Part shown: in pieces, positions 53,687-61,818 of the stretch
Layout of the letters: each line of letters starts with the position of its first letter
How positions within the stretch are numbered: position 1 is the stretch's first letter
Source of the DNA: Autumnicola tepida
GTDB lineage: Bacteria; Bacteroidota; Bacteroidia; Flavobacteriales; Flavobacteriaceae
NCBI RefSeq assembly: GCF_031846485.1
Contig: NZ_JAVRHQ010000004.1
Span: 1 to 64,000 of the forward strand
Reading direction: 5' to 3'
Length of the DNA stretch: 64,000 nucleotides
Notes under the pieces: generated by a model
The model's input: only the letters and a program-made list of their open reading frames with translations
Database searches by the model: none
What the model was told of the DNA's origin: nothing
Position numbers and translations under genes: made by a program

Positions 53687-54520
53687 ATGAAAACATTAGT
53701 ACACCTTCTTTTAGTCATCTTTATACTGCTTTGCAGTGATTCAATTTATGCGCAGGCGCACCGGGCTCCTGATACCATCTATGCTAATGATCACCAGCAG
53801 GTTGCCCTCTTCTTCCCGGCTCCAATTCGCCAGGCGGTTACCGGGGCTCCTCACATGGTTTTTACTTATAACAAAGACCGGCCGCAGTATTTTGGGCTGC
53901 TGCAGGCCAAAGCGGGAGTGGTGAGCAACCTGTTTGTAATTGATCAGCAGGGAAATATTTTTTCCTTTGTACTAAAGTTCCGGGAAGAGCTGCCGCATTT
54001 CTATTATTTCTTTACCGGTAAAGATGCGGTGGGTCGTGAAGCTCCTCTAAAGAAGGATGCTGTAGCAACTGCTAAGGCTAAGTCTTCTCCATACCTGGAA
54101 CGGCTCTCGGAGCATTTTCTGCGCAGGGCAAAGGGAAGCCTTCGGCGGCAGAAAACCTCCGGGGTTGTACTGCGGGTAAAAGATATTGTATTTTTTAATG
54201 AAAATTTTTTCCTGGTCATGGAGCTGGAAAATTCCTCCGGGATCAGCTACGAGCCTGATCAGCTTGATTTTTATATCAGCACCAAAAAGCAGGGAAAAAG
54301 AAAATCCATGCAAACGCTTCCTTTGGAAATACTATATGCCCATAGTTTTCCGGAAAAAGTTTTAGCGGGAACAACCGATAGGTTTGTGGTAGTACTGCCA
54401 AAATTCACTTTGCCGGATAACAAGGAAATAACGACCAGGCTTTTTGAAAAGCATGGGGCAAGGAATATCGAGCTGAAACTTCTTAAAAGGCATATCAATG
54501 GCGGTAGTGCAGGGAAGTGA
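53687..54520 (+). CDS. traN: TraN-type conjugation protein
   Basis: A 277-residue exported protein with a signal peptide (VIFILLCSDSIYAQ) and two beta-rich halves, matching the VirB9-like DUF4138 family (TraN). Supporting segments are DTIYANDHQQVALFFPAPIRQAV near the start and YEPDQLDFYISTKKQGKRK in the second half. It is the last recognisable gear of this tra set: traO, traP and traQ homologues were not found after it. Confidence 0.85.
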   Translation: MKTLVHLLLVIFILLCSDSIYAQAHRAPDTIYANDHQQVALFFPAPIRQAVTGAPHMVFTYNKDRPQYFGLLQAKAGVVSNLFVIDQQGNIFSFVLKFREELPHFYYFFTGKDAVGREAPLKKDAVATAKAKSSPYLERLSEHFLRRAKGSLRRQKTSGVVLRVKDIVFFNENFFLVMELENSSGISYEPDQLDFYISTKKQGKRKSMQTLPLEILYAHSFPEKVLAGTTDRFVVVLPKFTLPDNKEITTRLFEKHGARNIELKLLKRHINGGSAGK

Positions 54521-55113
54521 TTATTGATCCGGGTACTATGAATGCGGTAAAGATGAGATTGGTAAAAAAACCCGCTCAGCACATTCCCTCCACTGCGCAG
54601 AAAAAGCTACGCTGCGGGGAAAGCGTTTCGCTTAAAAAGATATGGACGCTTCCCGTTTTGTCTTTGCGTTTCGTGCTCCAGGTTGCCATTTTTAGAATTG
54701 GAGCACTTCACTTCAATTCAAAACCGGAAGGAGATGAATCCAGGTTGAAATTCCATAGTTGGATTTGGCTGCGCTTCCTGTGGGTTTGTACTTCTCCAGG
54801 AGCCTTTAGCCTTACTTCCGGGCCTTTCGCTGTACTTCCCTTTTTTTGTTGGCAAAGATACCAGGATTTAGAAGTTAGACGCACTGCATAAGCCAGTCGT
54901 GCCTCCTTTTTATAAGTGCTCCCTAATTCTAAATCCTGTAAAATGTATCAGCAACAAAAAAGGTAACAGCGACGGCTCTACGGGAAGTAAATCTAAAATG
55001 ACTCTTATGAAATCGTACAAAAACATCCAAAAGGAAGCGCAGCCAAAAAAACAAAAAAGGAAAACGCTCAGGATACAAAAAGTAAATCAATGTTTAATTT
55101 AAATTTTTCAATT
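54521..55113 (+). other. Gene-poor gap between traN and ssb
   Basis: Two short frames (54517-54891 and 54899-55102) are open but have no signal, domain or plausible composition; the first is rich in W, R and S. The stretch is therefore treated as non-coding. It occupies the place where traO-traQ would be expected in CTnDOT-type operons, so it may mark a deletion or hold a regulatory leader for ssb. Confidence 0.5.
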
Positions 55114-55461
55114 ATGAGTAATCTACGTAACAAAGTACAGCTGATCGGGAATGTTGGAAACACTCCTGAAATCAAAAACCTTGAAAGCGGCAAAAAAGTA
55201 GCCGGTTTTTCTATCGCTACCAATGATTTTTACCGCACCTCAGGTGGTGAGAAAGTACAGGATACCCAGTGGCATAATATCGTGGCATGGGGTAAAACCG
55301 CCGAAATTGTGGAGAAGTACGTGTCCAAAGGCAAAGAAATCGCCATTGAAGGAAAACTGACTTCCCGCTCTTATGAGTCAGGGGACGGCACCAAAAGGTA
55401 TGTGACTGAAATTATTGCCGGGGAAATCCTCCTGCTTGGTAGTAATGCTGCCAATGAATAG
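55114..55461 (+). CDS. ssb: Single-stranded DNA-binding protein (mobile-element type)
   Basis: A 115-residue OB-fold SSB, started at the ATG at 55114 (MSNLRNKVQLIGNVG); an upstream start at 55090 would add eight residues of leader. Family motifs are KKVAGFSIATNDFY and QWHNIVAWGKTAEIVEKYVSKGKEIAIEGKL. It binds the transferred strand during conjugation. It lacks the acidic tail ending in PF found on housekeeping SSBs, which normally recruits partner proteins; the frame ends right after the OB fold. A terminator follows at 55473. Confidence 0.92.
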   Translation: MSNLRNKVQLIGNVGNTPEIKNLESGKKVAGFSIATNDFYRTSGGEKVQDTQWHNIVAWGKTAEIVEKYVSKGKEIAIEGKLTSRSYESGDGTKRYVTEIIAGEILLLGSNAANE

Positions 55462-55472
55462 GCACCAAAATT

Positions 55473-55512
55473 AAGAGGGCGGGAACCTATCCAAAGTGCC
55501 GCCCTCTTTTTC
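55473..55512 (+). terminator. Intrinsic terminator after ssb
   Basis: AAGAGGGCGG (55473-55482) pairs with CCGCCCTCTT (55499-55508) and is followed by TTTTT. Confidence 0.88.
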
Positions 55513-55540
55513 ATTATTAACCTTTTAAATTGAATTAAAA

Positions 55541-55990
55541 ATGAAATCTAAAGTTAACGAAATTTCGATAAAGTACAGGGGCAATTTGAAAGTAAAAGAA
55601 GCTCCCAAGATCAGCTCCTCCCTTTGCGCTAAAGAACTGCTTTTTAGCCAGTGGAATAAAGATCATATCGCCCTGCACGAATGTTTTAAGGTTATGCTCT
55701 TAAACAATGCCAATAGGGTAAAAGGGATTTTTGAAGTCTCCACGGGAGGGATTACCGGAACCCTGGTGGATGTGCGGATTGTTTTTGCGGTGGCCTTAAA
55801 GTCATTAACTACGGCTATAATTATTGCCCATAACCATCCCTCGGGAACTTTAAAGCCCAGTGAAAATGATAAACGCCTGACCCGGAAAATTAAAAGTGCC
55901 GGGGAGTTTTTGGATATCAAACTGCTGGACCATCTTATTATTACTCCCGATGGCAGTTATTTTAGCTTTGCCGATGAAGGAATTTTGTAA
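55541..55990 (+). CDS. RadC-family JAB/MPN domain protein
   Basis: A 149-residue RadC-like protein containing only the JAB domain. The metal motif is HNHPSG at about residues 89-94, with the glutamate in GIFEVSTGG (~67) and an aspartate in SENDKRLT (~105). It is missing the helix-hairpin-helix region of long RadC proteins, as usual for the short copies carried by mobile elements. Its exact job is unsettled; such genes are very common in conjugative elements beside ssb and mobilisation genes. A terminator follows. Confidence 0.9.
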   Translation: MKSKVNEISIKYRGNLKVKEAPKISSSLCAKELLFSQWNKDHIALHECFKVMLLNNANRVKGIFEVSTGGITGTLVDVRIVFAVALKSLTTAIIIAHNHPSGTLKPSENDKRLTRKIKSAGEFLDIKLLDHLIITPDGSYFSFADEGIL

Positions 55991-55995
55991 CACCT

Positions 55996-56026
55996 AAACC
56001 GCTGCTTCCAAAGTAGCGGTTTTTTA
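55996..56026 (+). terminator. Intrinsic terminator after the radC-like gene
   Basis: AAACCGCT (55996-56003) pairs with AGCGGTTT (56015-56022), followed by further T. Confidence 0.82.
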
Positions 56027-56030
56027 TATT

Positions 56031-56413
56031 TTATTTTTAAGATTAGTTGAAAATTTAATTATCTTGAATTGACTTTTTTACAATCCGATCTTCACAAAGA
56101 AGGCGCCGTTTTTTCTGACTTTCAAAAGGTGCCGGTAGCATAAGTTCAACATAGAACGGGAATGAAATTCCTAAACCAGGTAGCGGTTTGCCGATAAGGG
56201 AAATCGTGGCATTTTTGATCCGGCCCGCCGGGAAAAAAGGACAAGCAAGAGGGTAACACGCTGCGCGATGTTACGGGTCCTTTTTTAAATCATAAGCAAA
56301 TGATTATCAGCTATTTGAGTTTAACTATAAGTGCCCGGTACAGAGATAAGAAACTGGTTTTTTACTAAAAAAGGCCGGCAGCCCACAGTTTCCGTTCGAA
56401 TTTTTACTAAAAA
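56031..56413. other. Candidate oriT region with nested hairpin
   Basis: This 383-bp gene-free region lies just before the mobilisation genes, the usual place of oriT. It contains a nested hairpin: AAAAAAGGAC (56233-56242) with GTCCTTTTTT (56277-56286) enclosing GTAACA (56253-56258) and TGTTAC (56269-56274). A second region (56120-56230) has short repeats such as GGTAGC and CCGCCGGG. The stem with its T run could also act as a terminator or attenuator. A nick site cannot be identified by eye. Confidence 0.5.
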
Positions 56414-56803
56414 ATGGATACCTCACACAAAAAAGAGCCTTTTGAAACCTTTAAGCTTAAAGCTTCGGTAGGTCGGAAATTCAGAAAATATGCCAGGCAT
56501 TTGGGGTGCTCCCAATCGATGACCCTTCTGCTGATGCTGGAATTTTTTGAGACCAATAAGCTTTCTCCTAAAGAGCATATGGGACCGCATATGCAGACCC
56601 TGGAACGCCTGGTTAAAAAACGTATCGACGCCCTGATCGCCATCGTGCGTAGTATCGAAAAAAACCAGACTAAACCTACCGCCCTGATGTTGCAATCTTT
56701 ATTTGAAGAGGAACACACGCCTTCTCAGCCCAAGTTCAAAGAAAAGAAGTTCCAGGCAAAAGAGGAACCGGTGCAGTTTCGTGAAAAGAAATCAAATAAT
56801 TAA
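56414..56803 (+). CDS. BfmA/BtgA-family mobilisation accessory protein
   Basis: A 129-residue basic protein. Residues ~10-50 (FKLKASVGRKFRKYARHLGCSQSMTLLLMLEFFETN) fit a ribbon-helix-helix-like DNA-binding segment of relaxosome accessory proteins, followed by a helical part (LERLVKKRIDALIAIVRSIEKNQ) and a lysine-rich tail. It would bind oriT and help the relaxase encoded 12 bp downstream. The family name is a match by pattern and position. Confidence 0.8.
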   Translation: MDTSHKKEPFETFKLKASVGRKFRKYARHLGCSQSMTLLLMLEFFETNKLSPKEHMGPHMQTLERLVKKRIDALIAIVRSIEKNQTKPTALMLQSLFEEEHTPSQPKFKEKKFQAKEEPVQFREKKSNN

Positions 56804-56814
56804 ATATTTAGCTC

Positions 56815-57843
56815 ATGTACATCACTATCTCTCCACAGAAAACCGGGGGTTCCTTTCCCAAAAGCAGCAGCGGGTTTGTCAGCTATCTGGAAAAGGAAAA
56901 TGAAGGCAAATCCCCGGAAGCGCAGGAATTCTTTTTTAACCAGGAAGAAGACCAGGTAACACCAGAAACCGTCATTCAGGAAATCGACGCCAATACTGCG
57001 AAACTTAAAAATTCGGAGCCGAAGTTCTATTCCATTACCTTAAATCCCAGTGCCTACGAGCTGAAACAATTACAATCCAAAAATCAGCTTAAGGAATATA
57101 CCCGGGAAGTCATGAAAGCCTACGCAGCATCTTTTAACCGGGAAATCGACGGAAGACCGGTGAATGTAAATGACCTGAAATATTTTGCCAAGCTTGAAAC
57201 ACAGCGAACCTACAAGGGAACAGACTGGAAGATCAAAGAAAACCAGCCGTATGCCACCCGCATCCTGAAGCTTAAAAACGAGATGCGGCGTATCCAGCAG
57301 GGCGAAAGTACCGGGGATCTTAAATCCCTGCAACAGCAAATCGATAAGCTGGAATGGGAAGCACCGCACCAGCTAAACGGGCAGCGGATTATCCAGGGCA
57401 TGTCCAAGGAAGGCAACCAGGCGCATATTCATATTATCATCAGTCGTAAAGATGCCTCCAACCGCTATAGCCTCTCCCCGGGCAGTAAGTACAAAGCTTC
57501 CGAGGTAATGATGAACGGAAAAATGGTGCAAAGAGGATTTGACCGGGATCATTTTTTTAAACAGGCAGAAAAAGTGTTTGACCGCCAATTCGGTTACCGG
57601 AGGAATTTTGTGGAATCCTACAAGGCCCGGAAGATGTTTCTGCAGCAGCCTAAAAGCTACCTGCATCAATTAACAAAATTACCCACTTCAGAAAAACGAA
57701 TCGCATTCCAAATGCTTCGTGCTACAGGTTTACCAAATGTGCCTTCCATTCCCACCAGTAAGGTGCAGCTGGCTTTAAAAACTTTTAAAAGCTTAAAGCG
57801 GGGAGTGGAGATCGCTTTAAAATCAGGTTCAATCGGAATATAA
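56815..57843 (+). CDS. MobB-type relaxase (DUF5712-like)
   Basis: A 342-residue relaxase that would nick and covalently hold the transferred strand. A conserved start (MYITISPQKTGGSF) and the metal-binding HIHIII motif (H204, H206) at the end of GNQAHIHIIISRKD are visible; tyrosines near the N-terminus (SYLEKEN) and in KEYTREVMKAY are candidate nucleophiles. A charged helical insert (~130-180) precedes the motif. It is the second gene of the mobilisation operon, followed 10 bp later by the coupling protein. The MOBP-like class is an inference. Confidence 0.82.
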   Translation: MYITISPQKTGGSFPKSSSGFVSYLEKENEGKSPEAQEFFFNQEEDQVTPETVIQEIDANTAKLKNSEPKFYSITLNPSAYELKQLQSKNQLKEYTREVMKAYAASFNREIDGRPVNVNDLKYFAKLETQRTYKGTDWKIKENQPYATRILKLKNEMRRIQQGESTGDLKSLQQQIDKLEWEAPHQLNGQRIIQGMSKEGNQAHIHIIISRKDASNRYSLSPGSKYKASEVMMNGKMVQRGFDRDHFFKQAEKVFDRQFGYRRNFVESYKARKMFLQQPKSYLHQLTKLPTSEKRIAFQMLRATGLPNVPSIPTSKVQLALKTFKSLKRGVEIALKSGSIGI

Positions 57844-57853
57844 ATTAATCGTT

Positions 57854-59449
57854 ATGTTAATTAATCTTTTTCATCCTTTGGTGGTCCTGGCGTTTTGGTG
57901 TTTTGCCGGGGGAGGCTTTCTGGCCCTTCATAAATATTCGAAATATGGTTTCTGGCTAAACCTTTTGCTGCTGGGATTGCTATTGTGGCTGTTAAATTTT
58001 CGCTACCCGCAAGGGGAACAACTGCGATTGATCATCTGTTACGGATGTCCGTTGCTCCTGATCAATGTCGCCCTTTACGTGTTCTTCGGAAAGGAAACCT
58101 TTGAGGAAAAGGCAGGGGAGAAGTATAGGGTCAAATTTAAAACTGCCAGTGGCAGGTTCTCTATTGCCAATGTGCGACGCGGGGTTTCTATTATCGGGGC
58201 TGCCGGCAGCGGGAAAACAGAGAGCGTGGTCTACCCTTTTTTGCAGCATTTCCGCAGGTATAAGTTCTCCGGGATCATCCATGATTATAAGGATTTTGAA
58301 TTGACCGAGATGGCTTACCCATTATTTAAGGATGGAGACATTCCTTTCTATATCATATCTTTTGATAAGATCGTCCACCGGGTAAATCCAATCGCACCGC
58401 GTTACCTGCCCAACGAGGAAAGCGTCAATGAGGTCTCCAGGGTATTACTGGAAAACCTTTTGGAACAGAAAGAAAACGGCAGCTTCGGTTCTTCCAAATT
58501 CTTTAATGATGCCGTGGAAGGACTGCTAGGAGGGATTATCTGGCGCCTGCGCACGGATTACCCGGAATATTGTACGCTGCCGCACCTGATTGCCATATAC
58601 CAGCTGCTGGATACCGATAGCCTGATTGCTTTTCTCTCCGGGAACCAGACTTCCAAAGCGATGGCCAGTGCTTTTATCCAGGGCAAGAATTCCGAAAGGC
58701 AAACCGCCGGGGTAAAAAGTACCCTGGCCAACGCCCTTAAGAAAATTACCACCGAAAAGATCTTTTACGTACTCTCCGGGGATCAAGTGCCCCTGGATAT
58801 TAATAACCCCGAAAATCCTGCGGTAATCTCCGTGGTGAACAATCCCAAGTATGATTCCGCGTATTCTCCAATTATCGCCACCATCATGCATACCGTGATC
58901 AAACAAATGTGTACGCGCAACCGTGAATCTTCATTTGTGCTGATGGAAGAAGCACCTACCATCAGGTTATTAAATATGCACCGGGTTCCGGCGACACTTC
59001 GAAGTTATGACATCGCTACCCTTTACGTGATGCAGGATAAGATCCAGAACGACCTGATATACGGGGAAAAGGCGAGCAAGGCTATTTTAAGCAACCTCTC
59101 TTACCAGTTTTTTGGAAAGGCCAATGATCCCGATACGGCCAGGTACTATGAACGCTTTTTTGAACTGGTAAAACAACCTACGACCAGTGTAAATCGTAGC
59201 CATAGCCTTGACTTTGATACCCGTGTTACTACGGGAGAGCGGGAAGTGTTCAAAATCAGGGCAAGCCGGTTTTTTTCTTTGAAGCCGGGAGAGTTCGTGG
59301 TGTATGCGGATGGGGAGGAAAAGGTTATGGATTTTAAGCTGGAAAAGATCAAGAGGTCTCTGTTTGATAGGGAAAATGTTCCTCAGGAAATTTTGAAAAA
59401 ATGCTTTGATGAAATATTTACAGATATTGAAAATATTTTTCAAACCTGA
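57854..59449 (+). CDS. VirD4/TraG-type coupling protein
   Basis: A 531-residue inner-membrane ATPase that brings the relaxase-DNA complex to the transfer channel. Two to three N-terminal transmembrane helices (residues ~5-75) precede the Walker A GAAGSGKTESVVYPF near residues 114-128. A Walker B-type segment ESSFVLMEEAPTIRLLNM is near 357-374, and the C-terminal TraM-recognition part contains ALSN-type and QFFGKANDPDTARYYERFF. It closes the mobilisation operon. The 149 bp after it contain a small CACC-TTCG-GGTG hairpin but no gene. Confidence 0.9.
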   Translation: MLINLFHPLVVLAFWCFAGGGFLALHKYSKYGFWLNLLLLGLLLWLLNFRYPQGEQLRLIICYGCPLLLINVALYVFFGKETFEEKAGEKYRVKFKTASGRFSIANVRRGVSIIGAAGSGKTESVVYPFLQHFRRYKFSGIIHDYKDFELTEMAYPLFKDGDIPFYIISFDKIVHRVNPIAPRYLPNEESVNEVSRVLLENLLEQKENGSFGSSKFFNDAVEGLLGGIIWRLRTDYPEYCTLPHLIAIYQLLDTDSLIAFLSGNQTSKAMASAFIQGKNSERQTAGVKSTLANALKKITTEKIFYVLSGDQVPLDINNPENPAVISVVNNPKYDSAYSPIIATIMHTVIKQMCTRNRESSFVLMEEAPTIRLLNMHRVPATLRSYDIATLYVMQDKIQNDLIYGEKASKAILSNLSYQFFGKANDPDTARYYERFFELVKQPTTSVNRSHSLDFDTRVTTGEREVFKIRASRFFSLKPGEFVVYADGEEKVMDFKLEKIKRSLFDRENVPQEILKKCFDEIFTDIENIFQT

Positions 59450-59598
59450 TTTTAAGTTTTACTTTCTCAGAGAGCATGTAAAGCACCTTCGGGTGAAAAT
59501 GTTAATTACGGGAAACCATATTTTTAGTAGGGTTGAATTCTGGCTAAGCCATTGCAAAACATATAGTTTTATGAAGTATTATTAATCAAAACCTACTT

Positions 59599-60441
59599 AT
59601 GAAAAAATCAAAAATTTACCTCGGAATGTTAGCAATGGCAGCCTTGTTTTCTTCTTGTGAAAAAGAAGATACTGTTACGCAAGAGCCTGCGGAATCATCT
59701 TCATTAAAAGAGACGAAGCTTTCGAAAGAAACTTTAGATGATATCGCAAAGCTTCATTTCAATAAGGAAAATGTGGAAGTTATCGATTTCCTGCTGCCCG
59801 ACGGATCCTCTAAAGAATCTTTACTTATCGAAGGAGATATCCTTATGGATCCCGCTCAGCTTTCTAAAATGAGTACTGAAAATATTTCAAGTAAACAATA
59901 TCGCACGTACAACCTGGTTTCCAGCCCGAGAACAATTAATGTAATTGGATTTACTGCCAATTCAGGTCAGGGCCTGACTTCTAAGCAAAGAAGCGCCCTG
60001 CAAAGAGCAATCAATAACTATAACGCTCTGAATATAGGATTGAATTTCACCCTGACTTTTGGAACCAACTATCAGCCATATGATATCGTGGTTTATCAAA
60101 ATTCCAATGGGGAAGCAGGAGGAGTAGCCGGTTTTCCAAGCAACGGGAATCCATACAAATATGTACAGATATTTTCTGGAATGGAAGGCTATAGTACGGC
60201 TACAAACGAACATGTGCTGACACATGAAGTCGGTCATTCGGTAGGACTAAGACATACCGATTGGTTTAGCAGGCAGAGTTGCGGTCAGTCCGGTGAATCC
60301 GCCAGCCCCGATGGAGCAGTGCATATTCCTAATACCCCCACAGGATATGATGCTAACTCCGTAATGCTCGCATGTTTTAGTGCTAACGAAGATGGGAACT
60401 TCGGGTACTATGATGAAGTTGCTCTAAATTATCTTTATTGA
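59599..60441 (+). CDS. Secreted metzincin-like zinc peptidase lipoprotein
   Basis: A 280-residue lipoprotein (lipobox MAALFSSC) with a zinc site HEVGHSVGLRH, a full HExxHxxGxxH metzincin motif, near residues 211-221. A propeptide-like acidic region (~25-105) precedes the catalytic part, which begins about TINVIGFTANSGQGLTSKQRSALQRAINNYNAL. It resembles the Bacteroidota dual-action HEIGH metallopeptidase family. It probably acts at the cell surface or in the medium. A strong terminator follows 25 bp later, so it is likely monocistronic. It is the first gene after the mobilisation operon and may be cargo or host DNA. Confidence 0.85.
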   Translation: MKKSKIYLGMLAMAALFSSCEKEDTVTQEPAESSSLKETKLSKETLDDIAKLHFNKENVEVIDFLLPDGSSKESLLIEGDILMDPAQLSKMSTENISSKQYRTYNLVSSPRTINVIGFTANSGQGLTSKQRSALQRAINNYNALNIGLNFTLTFGTNYQPYDIVVYQNSNGEAGGVAGFPSNGNPYKYVQIFSGMEGYSTATNEHVLTHEVGHSVGLRHTDWFSRQSCGQSGESASPDGAVHIPNTPTGYDANSVMLACFSANEDGNFGYYDEVALNYLY

Positions 60442-60466
60442 TTAGTTAATGTTAGATAGTTAGGAT

Positions 60467-60497
60467 GGGGAGGAAGCCGGATAGGGGCTTCCTCCCC
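60467..60497 (+). terminator. Hairpin after the metzincin gene
   Basis: GGGGAGGAAGCC (60467-60478) pairs perfectly with GGCTTCCTCCCC (60486-60497) around a 7-base loop. The following T tract is weak (TGCTTTAAAG). It ends 16 bp before the LytTR gene start, so it may instead influence that gene's translation. Confidence 0.7.
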
Positions 60498-60513
60498 TGC
60501 TTTAAAGCTATAT

Positions 60514-61242
60514 ATGATAACATACGCTATTCTCGGGGGAAATGAAGAGGCCGTAGGAGAGGTAAAAGGTGCTTTACAGAATTACCCGGATTACCTGCTG
60601 CTAGGAGATGCTATCTCCAACAATGAGGCTTACGAGGTAATACTTAAAAATCCTCCAAACCTGGTATTTGTTGATTTTGATAGTTACAGCTCAGCGGATA
60701 TTCCTTTAAATTTTATTGCAGAACTCCATCAGTACCTTCCTGAATTACCTTCTTTTATAGGGGTTTCCGGCAAAAAAGGCTTTGCTTATGAAGCTTTGAA
60801 AAACGGTTTTGTGGATTATCTTTTAAAGCCTTTAGCGCCGGTAGAGGTGGTGAAAACCCTGGTTAAATATCGCCGGAACAACAATAAATCCGAAACTCGT
60901 AAAATTTGTCTTAAATCTTATTCCGATTATCATTTTCTCGATTTAAGTGAGGTGATCTATATGCAGGCGGATAACAACAATACAGATTTTCATCTTTCTT
61001 CAATCTATAAAGTGCCGGGGTTTAAAACCCTTAAATATTATGAAGAATTGCTGCCCGAAAATTTTGTTCGTATCCATAACAGTTATGTGATAAACACCGA
61101 GAAAGTCACCAGGATAAATTTTGGTAAAAACAAGGTTTACCTGCATTCGAATATCAAGCTACCTTTCTCTAAATCTTATAAGAAAAATGTAGAAATGGTA
61201 AAGTCCAAATTAACCGCTGATAATATTATTTCTCCAGATTAA
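60514..61242 (+). CDS. LytTR-family response regulator
   Basis: A 242-residue two-domain regulator. The N-terminal receiver-like domain (~1-120) has the phosphorylatable region LVFVDFDSYS (D54 or D56) and a lysine in LLKPLAP, but lacks the usual acidic pair at the very start, which reads ILGGNEEA; it may be a degenerate receiver. The C-terminal LytTR DNA-binding domain (~135-235) shows IYMQADNNNTDFHL and FVRIHNSYVINTEKVTRI. No partner kinase is adjacent in the same operon; the TPR kinase at 61.8 kb has its own regulator. Confidence 0.88.
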   Translation: MITYAILGGNEEAVGEVKGALQNYPDYLLLGDAISNNEAYEVILKNPPNLVFVDFDSYSSADIPLNFIAELHQYLPELPSFIGVSGKKGFAYEALKNGFVDYLLKPLAPVEVVKTLVKYRRNNNKSETRKICLKSYSDYHFLDLSEVIYMQADNNNTDFHLSSIYKVPGFKTLKYYEELLPENFVRIHNSYVINTEKVTRINFGKNKVYLHSNIKLPFSKSYKKNVEMVKSKLTADNIISPD

Positions 61243-61476
61243 ACTACTTACCCTTCAAATCATTACAGCTACTCCTGTAATTGGGTCATTCACTACTTCT
61301 TATCCTTTTAGCACCAGAGAAAAAGAGGAACTCACCTAAATTTACACCGTTAACATAAATTAAGAATTCTTTTAAGCCGCCTTTAACAAAAGGTAGTTTT
61401 AATCCAGGCCTGGAAAAATTTTAAAGCAGACCGGTTTACCGGCATCTGTTAATGTCAAACTTAAAAATTTTTCCAA

Positions 61477-61638
61477 ATGAAAATTACACTACGTCTATTA
61501 TCTTTATTGCTTTTATCAGTATCAATCTATGCTTGTGAACCAGAGGAAATACCAGATGATAAAGATTCAAATATAACTACCCAAACTTTCGGAGATACGG
61601 GAGATCAGGGAAATGAACCAGTAGGAAAAGATGATTAA
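61477..61638 (+). CDS. 53-residue small lipoprotein
   Basis: A short frame starting at the ATG at 61477 encodes a signal peptide with lipobox (LLSLLLLSVSIYAC) and an acidic tail (EPEEIPDDKDSN...GKDD). A strong terminator begins 10 bp after the stop, which supports it as a real transcription unit. No family was recognised. The 234 bp before it hold no other gene. It could be a surface peptide or an accessory to the downstream TPR kinase. Confidence 0.6.
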   Translation: MKITLRLLSLLLLSVSIYACEPEEIPDDKDSNITTQTFGDTGDQGNEPVGKDD

Positions 61639-61647
61639 TCATAGATT

Positions 61648-61697
61648 AAAGCCTAAAAAGTATTGCTATTAAATAGTATTACTTTTTAGGCTTTTTG
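61648..61697 (+). terminator. Strong intrinsic terminator after the small lipoprotein gene
   Basis: AAAGCCTAAAAAGTA (61648-61662) pairs perfectly over 15 bp with TACTTTTTAGGCTTT (61680-61694), followed by TT. The inner bases (GCTATT/AATAG) may extend the pairing. Confidence 0.9.
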
Positions 61698-61818
61698 ACA
61701 TTATAATTATGCTTAGTTTTATAAAAAAAATATTCTGAAAAATTTAATTAATGCATATCTATTTTTACAATTTATAATCTTCACTTCCTGTAATAATGAG
61801 AGAGTAAGGTCAGATAAG

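Noticed and set aside
54517..54891. 124-codon + strand frame after traN
   Set aside because: Its product is unusually rich in W, R and S with no domain or signal, and the start overlaps the traN stop. Judged non-coding, although a conserved ICE gene cannot be excluded.
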